From Clostridium cavendishii DSM 21758 (lineage in GTDB: Bacteria; Bacillota; Clostridia; Clostridiales; Clostridiaceae), in contig NZ_FQZB01000021.1 in assembly GCF_900141845.1 (NCBI RefSeq), positions 1 to 64,000 of the forward strand: a DNA stretch of 64,000 nt, read 5' to 3'. The position numbers and the translations under genes are program-made. The notes beneath the pieces were generated by a model that was not told the origin of the DNA, did not search any database, and worked only from the letters and a program-made list of their open reading frames with translations. Below, piece after piece: positions 32,482 to 40,707 of the stretch (the stretch's first letter is position 1; the number at the start of each line of letters is the position of its first letter).

Positions 32482-33642
32482 ATGAATGATAATATAAGAC
32501 CAGTATGGGCAGAAATAGATTTAAATGCAATTGCACATAATATGAAAGAAATTAAAAGGTGTGTTAAAAGTAATGAAATAATTGCAGTTGTAAAAGCTGA
32601 TGCCTATGGTCATGGAGCTGTTGATGTTGCACCTGTATTAATAGAAAATGGTGCTAAGAGGCTTGCAGTAGCTGTTATAACGGAGGCTATAGAACTTAGA
32701 AATGCTAATATTACAGCTCCTATAATGATTTTAGGATATACTCCGCTAACTTTTGCAGAAGATATCATAAATAATGAGATAGAACAAACAGTTTATAATT
32801 TGGAATATGCGATGGAGTTATCTAAAACAGCGATGAAATTAGGGAAAAAAGCTAGGATACATATAGCGATAGATACTGGCATGGGGCGTATAGGTTTTAT
32901 GCCAAATGAGGAAAGTTTTAATGCCGTTAAGAAAATTAATTCGTTAGAGGGAATAATAATAGAAGGGATATTTACACATTTTTCATCTTCTGATGAAGCA
33001 AATAAGGATTATACTTATGAGCAATTAGAAAAATTTAATAAGTTTAATGATAAGCTTTTAAAAGAAAACATTAATATAAAACTAAAGCATGCTTCTAACA
33101 GTGCCGCTATTATAGATTTACCTAATACTCATTTGAATGCAGTTAGGCCAGGAATTATTCTTTATGGATATTACCCATCAGATGAGGTCATAAAGGAGAA
33201 TTTATCATTAAAGCCAGCATTAACATTAAAAACTAATGTAGTGCATGTCAAGAAAATGGAAAAAGATATGTACATAAGCTATGGTAGAGCTTTTAAAACT
33301 GAGAAGGAAAGTATTATTGCAACATTACCTATAGGATATGCAGATGGGTATACAAGATTACTTACTGGGAAAGCTAAGGTTATAATAAAAGGAAAGTTTG
33401 CTCCAGTTGTAGGTAAAATTTGTATGGATCAATTGATGATAGATGTTACAGATATTGAAGATGTGAGAATTGGAGATGAAGTTATACTTATAGGTGGTTG
33501 TGATGATATAAGTTTTAATGCCGATGATATAGCTAAGCTTGTAGGTACAATAAATTATGAGATAATTTGTATGCTTAAAAATAGAGTTCCTAGAGTTTAT
33601 GTTAAAGATGGTGAATTTGTAAAAATAAGGAATTACGTGTAG
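32482..33642 (+). CDS. alr: Alanine racemase
   Basis: A 386-residue PLP enzyme making D-alanine for peptidoglycan. The PLP lysine lies in AVVKADAYGHG; RGVF-like IDTGMGRIGF and HASNSAAII segments follow; the second catalytic base, Tyr, is in ISYGRAF, followed by LPIGYADGYTR and GKICMDQLMID. Length is normal. The start is ATG 32482, six bases after GAGGTG; an in-frame GTG at 32473 is part of that site. Placed between a GerS-like gene and mazEF, as in Bacillus; in spore formers alanine racemase also limits germination by L-alanine. Confidence 0.96.
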   Translation: MNDNIRPVWAEIDLNAIAHNMKEIKRCVKSNEIIAVVKADAYGHGAVDVAPVLIENGAKRLAVAVITEAIELRNANITAPIMILGYTPLTFAEDIINNEIEQTVYNLEYAMELSKTAMKLGKKARIHIAIDTGMGRIGFMPNEESFNAVKKINSLEGIIIEGIFTHFSSSDEANKDYTYEQLEKFNKFNDKLLKENINIKLKHASNSAAIIDLPNTHLNAVRPGIILYGYYPSDEVIKENLSLKPALTLKTNVVHVKKMEKDMYISYGRAFKTEKESIIATLPIGYADGYTRLLTGKAKVIIKGKFAPVVGKICMDQLMIDVTDIEDVRIGDEVILIGGCDDISFNADDIAKLVGTINYEIICMLKNRVPRVYVKDGEFVKIRNYV

Positions 33643-33680
33643 AAGGAAATAACTACTAGGTATAAAAAAGAAAAAATATT

Positions 33681-33710
33681 TTGACAATGTGACATAATTT
33701 GTAATATAAT
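33681..33710 (+). promoter_or_regulatory. mazEF promoter
   Basis: A consensus TTGACA (33681-33686), 18-base spacer and TATAAT (33705-33710), 50 bases before mazE. It gives the toxin-antitoxin pair its own strong promoter. Confidence 0.8.
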
Positions 33711-33761
33711 TAATATGGATTTATTACTCTTTTACATTTTAGAAAAAGGAGATGTAGAACT

Positions 33762-34004
33762 ATGTCGTATTCAAACAAAATAGAAAGCACTATAATTTTT
33801 AAAGAAAAAACTAAAAAAATTAGTCAATTTAAAAGCGAAACTGTAATATCATATATAGAGGAAAAAGAAAAGGCTGAATTATATAAGTCCATGGAACAGG
33901 GTTATATGGAAATGGCATCTATCAATCTAGAGTATGCAGAAGAAAGCTTAAGTTGTGAATGGTGCGATGCTGTTGAATACGAAACATGGCTTTTCGGAGT
34001 GTGA
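33762..34004 (+). CDS. mazE: MazE-type antitoxin (EndoAI/NdoAI-like)
   Basis: An 80-residue small protein directly upstream of mazF. The first half resembles a ribbon-helix-helix DNA-binding domain; the second half (YMEMASINLEYAEESL, then EYETWLFGV) matches the acidic C-terminal arm that wraps and blocks MazF in Bacillus EndoAI. It is expected to neutralise MazF and may autoregulate the promoter at 33681-33710. AAAAAGGAG stands before the ATG. Seven bases separate the pair. Confidence 0.85.
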   Translation: MSYSNKIESTIIFKEKTKKISQFKSETVISYIEEKEKAELYKSMEQGYMEMASINLEYAEESLSCEWCDAVEYETWLFGV

Positions 34005-34011
34005 TTTTTAA

Positions 34012-34365
34012 ATGACAGTTGTAAATGTAAAAAGAGGAGATATTTTCTATGCTGATCTAAGCCCTGTAGTTGGTTCAGAACAGGGTGGAATAAGACCAGT
34101 AATAATAGTACAAAATGATATTGGGAACCGTTATAGTCCAACTGTTATAGTTGCAGCTATAACATCTCAAATAAATAAAGCAAAGCTACCAACTCATGTT
34201 GAAATTTCATCAGAAGAATATGGGTTAAACAGGGATTCGGTAGTTTTATTAGAACAGATAAGGACATTGGACAAGAGAAGACTTAAAGAAAAAATAGGTC
34301 ATATGACTGATGATGATATGAAAAAAGTTAATAAAGCATTATTAATTAGTCTAGGATTAGATTAA
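34012..34365 (+). CDS. mazF: MazF/EndoA mRNA interferase toxin
   Basis: A 117-residue endoribonuclease of the MazF/PemK family, of standard length. Seen: VKRGDIFYADLSPVVGSEQG at the N-terminus, the active-site region GIRPVIIVQND, VAAITSQINKAKLPTHVEI (in parts), VVLLEQIRTLDK, and a C-terminal helix. Close relatives cleave RNA at UACAU in Bacillus; target choice here is not known. It is chromosomal and follows alr as in Bacillus, so it is a housekeeping stress module rather than recently acquired. GGAGTG lies in the mazE end; a strong hairpin follows. Confidence 0.95.
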   Translation: MTVVNVKRGDIFYADLSPVVGSEQGGIRPVIIVQNDIGNRYSPTVIVAAITSQINKAKLPTHVEISSEEYGLNRDSVVLLEQIRTLDKRRLKEKIGHMTDDDMKKVNKALLISLGLD

Positions 34366-34373
34366 TTAAACTA

Positions 34374-34407
34374 ATCGCTATCATGTGAAATGGTAGCGAT
34401 TTTTATT
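34374..34407 (+). terminator. terminator of mazEF
   Basis: ATCGCTATCA and TGGTAGCGAT (one G-U) form a 10-bp stem around TGTGAAA, followed by TTTTATTTT. Confidence 0.9.
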
Positions 34408-34425
34408 TTATAAATTAGTTATCTT

Positions 34426-34505
34426 TAAGTGAGTATCTAAATTTTCAATTTGGTTAATACGAACTTACTCATTCGAATGTAATGAATAGAAGTTTCTTTT
34501 AAAAT
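34426..34505 (-). repeat. Inverted copy of the hairpin repeat
   Basis: On the minus strand this reads TTAAAAGAAACTTCTAT, then CATTCGAATGAGTAAGTTCG and AACCAAATTGAAAATTTAG, the same block order as the units at 14430-14650. Single copy, no ORF. Confidence 0.65.
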
Positions 34506-34509
34506 TCAA

Positions 34510-34891
34510 AGTTAAATTATATAAATTCTGAATAATCTAGAAGTAACATAACAGATAATAAATTTATTAAAAAAATTTAAAAATTTTTTAATAATATAGC
34601 ATACATTATTAATTATTCTGTTTATTTAAATATATTAAATGAAATATAACTTTTGTGAAAATGTATACATAAAAACAAGTAAAATTTTCAGAATATTATA
34701 ATAGTATACCATAATAGTGTTAATGTGATATACTATTGTATATCGTGAACTTATTAAGGTTAACACAAATACTCGAAAAATATAGGAATTTTAAAAAAAC
34801 TATGGTAAAATAACTTTGGAACAGGAATAAAATTAAAATGATTTTTACAATAATATGTAATGAATTAATATAAAAGCATAGGAGGATCATT
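34510..34891. promoter_or_regulatory. Transketolase upstream region with inverted and direct repeats
   Basis: About 380 gene-free bases. An inverted repeat AATAGTATA (34700-34708) and TATACTATT (34729-34737) with a 20-base interior, plus a direct repeat ATAATAGT at 34698-34705 and 34711-34718, could be an operator 160 bases before the transketolase start. No regulator gene is adjacent. Confidence 0.35.
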
Positions 34892-35716
34892 ATGAATAAT
34901 AAGGTGGAAGAATTACAAAATATAGCCAAGACAATAAGGAAGGATATAGTGGCTATGCTAACTGAATCAGCTTCAGGACATCCAGGTGGTTCATTATCAG
35001 CAGCAGATATATTAACAGTTTTATATTTTCATGAAATGAATGTAGATCCAAAAAATCCACATAACCCAGATAGAGATAGATTTGTATTATCTAAGGGTCA
35101 TGCAGCACCAGTATTATACAGTGCTTTAGCAAGAAAGGGTTTTATACCTGTTGAAGATTTAAAAACTTTAAGAAAACTTGGGTCAAATCTACAAGGTCAT
35201 CCAAATATGAATGATGTACCTGGAATAGATATGTCAACTGGGTCATTAGGTCAAGGTGTTTCAGCGGCAGTAGGTATGGCTTTAGCTGGAAAATTAGATA
35301 AAAAATCTTATAGAGTTTATTCAGTTCTTGGAGATGGAGAACTTGAAGAAGGTCAAGTATGGGAAGCAGCTATGGCAGCAGCTCACTATAAATTAGATAA
35401 CTTAACTTTATTTGTAGATTTTAATGGACTTCAAATAGATGGAGATATTACAAAGGTAATGAATCCTTCACCAATAGATGAAAAATATAAAGCATTTGGT
35501 TTCCATGTAATAACTATAGATGGTCATGATATAGAAGCTATAATAAAAGCTATAGAAGAAGCTAAGAATACAAAAGGAAAACCTACTTGTATACTTTGTA
35601 ACACTATAAAAGGTAAAGGGGTTTCATTTATGGAAAACCAAGCATCATGGCATGGAACTGCTCCAAGTAAAGAACAATGCGAAGCAGCTATTAAAGAGAT
35701 CGGAGGGGAAAACTAA
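34892..35716 (+). CDS. Transketolase, N-terminal (TPP pyrophosphate-binding) subunit
   Basis: A 274-residue subunit. It holds the pyrophosphate domain of transketolase: SGHPGGSLSAADIL, DRFVLSKGHAAPVLY, and the metal/TPP motif GDGELEEGQVWEA. With the next gene it makes a two-subunit transketolase, which interconverts pentose and hexose phosphates in the non-oxidative pentose phosphate path. Split transketolases are common in clostridia and archaea. AGGAGG precedes the ATG. The stop codon overlaps the next start by one base (TAATG), so translation is coupled. Confidence 0.95.
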   Translation: MNNKVEELQNIAKTIRKDIVAMLTESASGHPGGSLSAADILTVLYFHEMNVDPKNPHNPDRDRFVLSKGHAAPVLYSALARKGFIPVEDLKTLRKLGSNLQGHPNMNDVPGIDMSTGSLGQGVSAAVGMALAGKLDKKSYRVYSVLGDGELEEGQVWEAAMAAAHYKLDNLTLFVDFNGLQIDGDITKVMNPSPIDEKYKAFGFHVITIDGHDIEAIIKAIEEAKNTKGKPTCILCNTIKGKGVSFMENQASWHGTAPSKEQCEAAIKEIGGEN

Positions 35717-36657
35717 TGGGTAAAATAGCAACAAGAGAAGCTTACGGAAAGGCTTTAGCAGAAATAGGATTAAAAAATGAAAATATTTTAGTTTTAGATG
35801 CGGATTTATCAAAATCAACTAAAACAGCAGATTTTAAAAATGTTTGCCCTGAAAGATTTATAAATATGGGTATAGCAGAAGCTAATATGATGTCAGTAGC
35901 AGCAGGATTATCAACTTGTGGAAAAATTCCATTTGTAAGTACTTTTGCTATGTTTGCAGCAGGAAGAGCTTTTGAACAAATAAGAAATTCAATATGTTAT
36001 CCAAAATTAAATGTTAAAGTATGTGCAACTCATGCTGGTTTAACAGTTGGTGAAGATGGAGCATCACACCAAGCTATAGAAGATTTATCATTAATGAGAA
36101 GCATACCAAATATGACAGTAATTTGTCCATCAGATTCAGTTGAAACTGCAGAAGTTATAAAAGCTATAGCTGAATATAATGGACCATGTTATGTAAGACT
36201 TGGAAGAGCTGGAGTAAATACAATTAATGATAATCCAGATTACAAGTTTGAAATTGGTAAAGGTGTTACTTTAAAAGAAGGTACAGATGTTACTATAGTT
36301 GCTACTGGGATAATGGTAGATGTAGCTTTAGAAGCTTGTGAAATGTTAGCTAAAGAAGGCATATCAGCTAGAGTTATAAACATTCATACTTTAAAACCAA
36401 TGGATAGTGAATTAATGATAAAAGCAGCTAAAGAAACTGGAGTCATAGTAACTGCAGAAGAACACAATGTTATAGGTGGGTTAGGCTCAGCTGTTTCAGA
36501 AGTTGTTTCAGAAGAATATCCAGTACCAGTTATAAAAGTTGGAGTTATGGACACTTTTGGAGAAAGTGGAAAACCTAATGAATTAATGGAAGCCTATGGT
36601 TTAACAGCAGAAAATATAGTAAAAGCTGCAAAAAAAGGTTTAACAATTAAAAAATAG
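35716..36657 (+). CDS. Transketolase, C-terminal (pyrimidine-binding and TK-C) subunit
   Basis: A 313-residue subunit with the pyrimidine-binding domain (LDADLSKSTKTADF; the catalytic Glu in INMGIAEANMM; TFAMFAAGRAFEQIRNSI in parts; HAGLTVGEDGASHQ) and the C-terminal Rossmann-like domain (VTIVATGIMVDVALEA; INIHTLKPMD). It completes the TPP site with the upstream subunit. The two genes share a one-base overlap and end at a terminator at 36686. The alternative, a DXP synthase-like split enzyme, is less likely given the paired transketolase motifs. Confidence 0.95.
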   Translation: MGKIATREAYGKALAEIGLKNENILVLDADLSKSTKTADFKNVCPERFINMGIAEANMMSVAAGLSTCGKIPFVSTFAMFAAGRAFEQIRNSICYPKLNVKVCATHAGLTVGEDGASHQAIEDLSLMRSIPNMTVICPSDSVETAEVIKAIAEYNGPCYVRLGRAGVNTINDNPDYKFEIGKGVTLKEGTDVTIVATGIMVDVALEACEMLAKEGISARVINIHTLKPMDSELMIKAAKETGVIVTAEEHNVIGGLGSAVSEVVSEEYPVPVIKVGVMDTFGESGKPNELMEAYGLTAENIVKAAKKGLTIKK

Positions 36658-36685
36658 TAGAATATATATTTAAAATGAATTAAAA

Positions 36686-36718
36686 TAGCAGTATAGCGGA
36701 ATATACTGCTATATTTTT
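36686..36718 (+). terminator. terminator of the transketolase operon
   Basis: TAGCAGTATA and TATACTGCTA enclose GCGGAA and are followed by a T-run. Confidence 0.92.
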
Positions 36719-36812
36719 TGGATAAAAATAACATATATGCGTAGTATGGAAGAAAGGCAGGATATATAGTGATATTTTATCATATTATATTTAAAGCTTA
36801 GGGGGACAAGAG

Positions 36813-37679
36813 ATGAAAGATAAAATTAAAGAATTTGCTATTATTACTATTGGATTTATATTAGTATCAATAGCAGTACAGTATTTTTACAAACCTAGTC
36901 ATATAACTGGTGGTGGTATAACAGGAATAGCTCAGGTTATAAATGATAAAATACCAGCACTTTCAATTGGACTTTTAATGGCGGCTATGAACATAATACT
37001 TTTTGTAATAGCATTTATAGTTTTAGGAAGTGGTTTTGGTGCTAAAACATTATATGCAGCATTTGGACTTTCAGGAGCTATGTGGTTTATAGAATCATTT
37101 ATGCATCCTCATGCACTTACAAATGATGTTATGCTTGCAGCTATAATAGGAACTATGTTGCTTGGAATAGGACTTGCACTAGTGTTTTCTCAAAATGCAT
37201 CTACAGGGGGAACTGATATACTTGCGAAGATATTAAATAAGTTTTTCCATATAGATATGGGAAAATGTATGCAGGTTGTTGATATGTTTGTTGTAGCATT
37301 AGTTATGATTAATTTTGGCGTAAATAGTGGGTTATATGCAATTGTTTGTGTTACTTTTAATGGGTTTATAATAGATAAGGTAATACAAGGTTTTAATTCT
37401 TGTAAAGATATAAGAATAATAACAAAAGATGTAGAAAACATCAGAGAGTACATAACGGTAGAACTTGAAAGAGGATGTACCGTTTTTAATGCAGAAGGTG
37501 GATATACAGGAAGGGAAAATCCTGTAATATACTGCGTGTTAGAAAGAGGAGAACTTATAAAACTAAGAAACTATATAAAAAAGGTGGATCCAGCAGCTTT
37601 TGTTATAGTTGGAGATGCCTATGAAGTAATGGGAAGGGGCTTTGGAGACATTCCTAAAAAGTATATTGCTAAAAAATAA
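36813..37679 (+). CDS. YitT-family membrane protein, copy 1
   Basis: A 288-residue protein with five to six membrane helices (residues 8-210) and a C-terminal cytoplasmic DUF2179 domain (about 215-280; VENIREYITVELERGCTVF; VYCVLERGELIKL-like). Family landmarks GGGITGIAQ and STGGTDILAKIL are present. Function unknown; family members are proposed transporters. TAGGGGG precedes the ATG. A second, clearly paralogous gene follows 65 bases later, with a terminator between, so they are separate transcripts or only partly read through. Confidence 0.92.
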   Translation: MKDKIKEFAIITIGFILVSIAVQYFYKPSHITGGGITGIAQVINDKIPALSIGLLMAAMNIILFVIAFIVLGSGFGAKTLYAAFGLSGAMWFIESFMHPHALTNDVMLAAIIGTMLLGIGLALVFSQNASTGGTDILAKILNKFFHIDMGKCMQVVDMFVVALVMINFGVNSGLYAIVCVTFNGFIIDKVIQGFNSCKDIRIITKDVENIREYITVELERGCTVFNAEGGYTGRENPVIYCVLERGELIKLRNYIKKVDPAAFVIVGDAYEVMGRGFGDIPKKYIAKK

Positions 37680-37695
37680 ATGGTATATTAATTTA

Positions 37696-37729
37696 AACCC
37701 TCGGAAAATATAAAGCCGAGGGTTTTTTA
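37696..37729 (+). terminator. terminator between the two YitT genes
   Basis: AACCCTCGG and CCGAGGGTT form a GC-rich 9-bp stem with an 11-base loop and T-run. The ribosome site of the second gene follows directly. Confidence 0.9.
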
Positions 37730-37744
37730 TAAGGAGTTGAATTT

Positions 37745-38599
37745 ATGAGTTTAAAGATTTTAAAAGATTATGTGGTAATAACTATAGGTATTATTTTGGT
37801 TGCTGTGGCAGTGGAGTACTTTTTTGCGCCGAATAATATAGCAGCTGGCGGGGTTACAGGTATAGCTATAGTAATAAATTATTATATTAGTTTTCTTAGT
37901 ACTGGTGTTTTAGTTTTTATTATGAATATAATACTCTTTATAATAGCATTTATATTTTTAGGAAGTAACTTTGGAGGAAAGACTATATATGCTTCCTTTG
38001 GATTATCAATAATAATGGCTTTTATGGAAAAGTTTATGCATCCTGTAGCGATAACAAATGATTTGATTATTGCTACATTGTTCGGAACAATAACTTCTGC
38101 TATAGGGATGGCTCTAGTATTTAATGCGAATGGATCAACTGGTGGAACTGATATTATTGCTAAAATTTTAAATAAATTCATTCACACAGATATTGGGAAA
38201 TCACTTCTTGTAGTAGACTTTTTGGTAACATTAGCAGCAGGAGCTACCTTTGGGGTTAATGTAGGATTTTATGCTTTACTTTCTGTAATAATTAATGGAT
38301 TAGCTATAGATGAATTTATAGAGGGCTTTAGAACTTGTAAAGCAATAACTATAGTTAGTGAAAAACATGATGGTATAGCTAATTTTATAATGGAAGAGCT
38401 AGGAAGAGGATGCACTTATGTAAAAGGAGTAGGAGTTTATTCAAAAAGAGATATATATATAATTTATACGGTCTTAGGACGTACAGAGTTCATTAAGCTT
38501 AAAAACTATATGAAACAATTAGATCCAAAAGCTTTTATTACAGTCAGTGATGTTCATGAAGTATTAGGAGAAGGATTTACACAAATAATAGATATGTAA
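37745..38599 (+). CDS. YitT-family membrane protein, copy 2
   Basis: A 284-residue paralog of the preceding protein with the same layout (GGVTGIAIVINYYI; STGGTDIIAKILNKF; DUF2179 tail with MEELGRGCTYVKGVG). The shared spacing and motifs indicate tandem duplication followed by strong divergence. AAGGAG precedes the ATG. Since a terminator lies just upstream and no promoter is obvious in the 15 bases left, expression probably depends on read-through from copy 1. Confidence 0.92.
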   Translation: MSLKILKDYVVITIGIILVAVAVEYFFAPNNIAAGGVTGIAIVINYYISFLSTGVLVFIMNIILFIIAFIFLGSNFGGKTIYASFGLSIIMAFMEKFMHPVAITNDLIIATLFGTITSAIGMALVFNANGSTGGTDIIAKILNKFIHTDIGKSLLVVDFLVTLAAGATFGVNVGFYALLSVIINGLAIDEFIEGFRTCKAITIVSEKHDGIANFIMEELGRGCTYVKGVGVYSKRDIYIIYTVLGRTEFIKLKNYMKQLDPKAFITVSDVHEVLGEGFTQIIDM

Positions 38600-38612
38600 G
38601 ATTTATAAGGTT

Positions 38613-38664
38613 AAAAAGGATATGTTAAAATATTTAGGATTATTTTAACATATCCTTTTTTGTT
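38613..38664 (+). terminator. terminator after the YitT pair
   Basis: AAAAAGGATATGTTAAAATA (38613-38632) pairs perfectly with 38641-38660 around an eight-base loop; T-run follows. Confidence 0.95.
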
Positions 38665-38973
38665 TTATAAAATGGTTAGAGTAAAAAAACTACAATTACA
38701 AGTTATTAATGATAAAAATGTAATATATAAACGATTAATGTAATTCATTGATTGTTTATAGTAGCACTTTACAAAAATAAATTATTTTATTATATTTATA
38801 ATTGTAGTATAATGGGAATTTACCTTGTAATATATAGGTATTTAATTATATTAATAAAGTTTTAATAAATTAAATTATAAATTAGAGGTTCATTATGTTA
38901 TAATAAAAAAGTACAATTTATAAAGAAAATAAAATTAAGAAGTCGAATTTAATACTATTTAAGGAGAGTTTAT
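38665..38973. other. Upstream region of ftsEX, no gene seen
   Basis: About 310 AT-rich bases. A TATAAT at 38808-38813 (in GTATAATGGG) is a possible -10 for ftsE, 160 bases upstream, without a clear -35. Confidence 0.35.
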
Positions 38974-39660
38974 ATGATAGAATTTAAGAATGTAACTAAG
39001 GTTTATAACAATAATGTTAGAGCTCTTACAAGTGTAGACGTAGAGATACAGTCAGGAGAGTTTATATTTTTAGTTGGCCCAAGTGGAGCTGGTAAGTCTA
39101 CTCTAATAAAGATGTTATTAAAAGAGATTGAACCAACATCAGGAAAGATACTTATGAATGGAACAAATTTATCAAATATAAAGAGAAGTCAAGTTCCTTA
39201 TTATAGAAGAAAAATAGGGATGGTTTTTCAAGATTTTAGACTTATACCAACATTAAATGTTTATGAAAATGTAGCATTTGCTATGAGAGTAGTAGAGGCA
39301 TCACAAAAAGAAATAAGAAGAAGAGTTCCTATGGTGTTATCATTAGTAGGGCTTTCAAATAAATATAAAATGTTTCCAAATGAATTGTCTGGTGGAGAAC
39401 AACAAAGAGTATCTATAGCGAGAGCTATTGTAAATAATCCACAAGTACTTATTGCTGACGAACCAACAGGAAATCTTGATCCTGAAACAGCTAAGGAAAT
39501 AATGGAATTAATAGATGATATCAACAGAGCTGGAACAACAGTTGTTATGGCAACACATGCTAAAGATATAGTTGATAGCATGAAAAAGAGAGTAATAGCA
39601 ATAGAAAAAGGTGCTGTTGCTAGAGATGAAAAGAGAGGTAAATACGAGGATGAAAATTAG
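38974..39660 (+). CDS. ftsE: Cell division ABC transporter ATPase FtsE
   Basis: A 228-residue ABC ATPase. Walker A GPSGAGKST, Q-loop MVFQDFRLIPTLN, signature LSGGEQQR and Walker B VLIADEPTGNLDPE are intact. With FtsX it forms a membrane complex that does not pump but relays ATP-driven motion to peptidoglycan hydrolases outside, such as CwlO in Bacillus. A coiled-coil NlpC/P60 hydrolase of that kind is encoded at 9449-10723. AAGGAGAG precedes the ATG. The gene overlaps ftsX by 11 bases. Confidence 0.96.
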   Translation: MIEFKNVTKVYNNNVRALTSVDVEIQSGEFIFLVGPSGAGKSTLIKMLLKEIEPTSGKILMNGTNLSNIKRSQVPYYRRKIGMVFQDFRLIPTLNVYENVAFAMRVVEASQKEIRRRVPMVLSLVGLSNKYKMFPNELSGGEQQRVSIARAIVNNPQVLIADEPTGNLDPETAKEIMELIDDINRAGTTVVMATHAKDIVDSMKKRVIAIEKGAVARDEKRGKYEDEN

Positions 39661-40540
39661 TACTATTGGTTATTTTATATCAGATGCGTTTAAAAGTTTA
39701 AAAAGAAATACAACTATAAGTATAGCTTCTATATTAACTGTATTTGCAACATTATTTGTTTTTGGGGTATTTTTACTTGCAGGACTTAATGTAAGTCAGG
39801 GAATAAAAGATGTTGAGTCAAAGGTTCAAGTTAAAGTTTTCTTAAAAGATGACATAAATATGATGGATCAAAGAGAGATAGAAACAAAATTAAAAGATAT
39901 ATCTGGAGCTAAAGAAGTTAAATATGAAGATAAATCACAAGGACTTAAAAATCTTAAAGAGCAGTTTAAGAATAGACCTGAAATCTTAAAAGGCTTTGAT
40001 GAAAGTAACAATCCACTATTAAATTGTTTTGTAGTTACACTTGAATCAACAGAAGCAGCTCCAAAAGTAGAAACAACTGTTAAAGGTATGACTGGACTTG
40101 ATGAAGTTGTAAATGATCAAGAATTAATAAATAAAATTGCTTCTTTTGCAAAAACTATAAAGTGGGTAGGAGTAGGTTTATTTGCAGTATTAATAGGTGT
40201 ATCTTTATTCCTAATAGTAAATACCATAAAATTAACTGTATATTCAAGAAGAAGAGAAGTAGGTATAATGAAGTTTGTAGGAGCTACAGATTGGTTTATA
40301 AGATGGCCTTTTATTATTGAAGGTGTAGTTATAGGAGTACTAGGAGCTGTTGTATCTAATGTAGCATTATTTTTTGGATATAAAGGTGTGTATGGTTGGA
40401 TTACAAAGACTATATATACAATACAATTAGTAGATCCTATGTATGTATTAACAACAATGTCATGGCAATTCATCCTTGCAGGTATGTTTATAGGTGTTTT
40501 TGGAAGTATAATAGCCTTAAGGAAATTTTTGGTAGTATAA
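39650..40540 (+). CDS. ftsX: Cell division ABC transporter permease FtsX
   Basis: A 296-residue permease: one helix near the N-terminus (about residues 22-44), a large outside loop (about 50-165, with EVKYEDKSQGLKNLK), then three helices (about 170-290) with the FtsX core RRREVGIMKFVGAT. The outer loop is the hydrolase-contacting part in homologs. The start chosen is ATG 39650, which opens inside the last codons of ftsE and has AGAGGT ten bases upstream; an in-frame start 39 bases earlier is unlikely. The operon ends at a hairpin 35 bases after the stop. Confidence 0.94.
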   Translation: MKISTIGYFISDAFKSLKRNTTISIASILTVFATLFVFGVFLLAGLNVSQGIKDVESKVQVKVFLKDDINMMDQREIETKLKDISGAKEVKYEDKSQGLKNLKEQFKNRPEILKGFDESNNPLLNCFVVTLESTEAAPKVETTVKGMTGLDEVVNDQELINKIASFAKTIKWVGVGLFAVLIGVSLFLIVNTIKLTVYSRRREVGIMKFVGATDWFIRWPFIIEGVVIGVLGAVVSNVALFFGYKGVYGWITKTIYTIQLVDPMYVLTTMSWQFILAGMFIGVFGSIIALRKFLVV

Positions 40541-40573
40541 TTTTGAAAATAGGTATACAATATAGTTAATGAT

Positions 40574-40612
40574 AAAACTCCTACTGAAATATAATTTTAG
40601 TAGGAGTAATTT
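40574..40612 (+). terminator. terminator of ftsEX
   Basis: ACTCCTACTGAAAT and ATTTTAGTAGGAGT form a 14-bp stem with one G-U, a very short loop and an AATTTTA tail. Confidence 0.75.
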
Positions 40613-40707
40613 TACAAATTGAGGAAAAATAAATTTTTGATTTTTCCCTAATTTTATATAATAAACTGTGATTACTAACTTATTAACTATTTGGAAGGGT
40701 GATAATA

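Noticed and set aside
40117..40560. 147-codon frame antisense to ftsX
   Set aside because: Shadow of ftsX; composition (Thr, Ile, Pro rich) and lack of a ribosome site argue against a gene.
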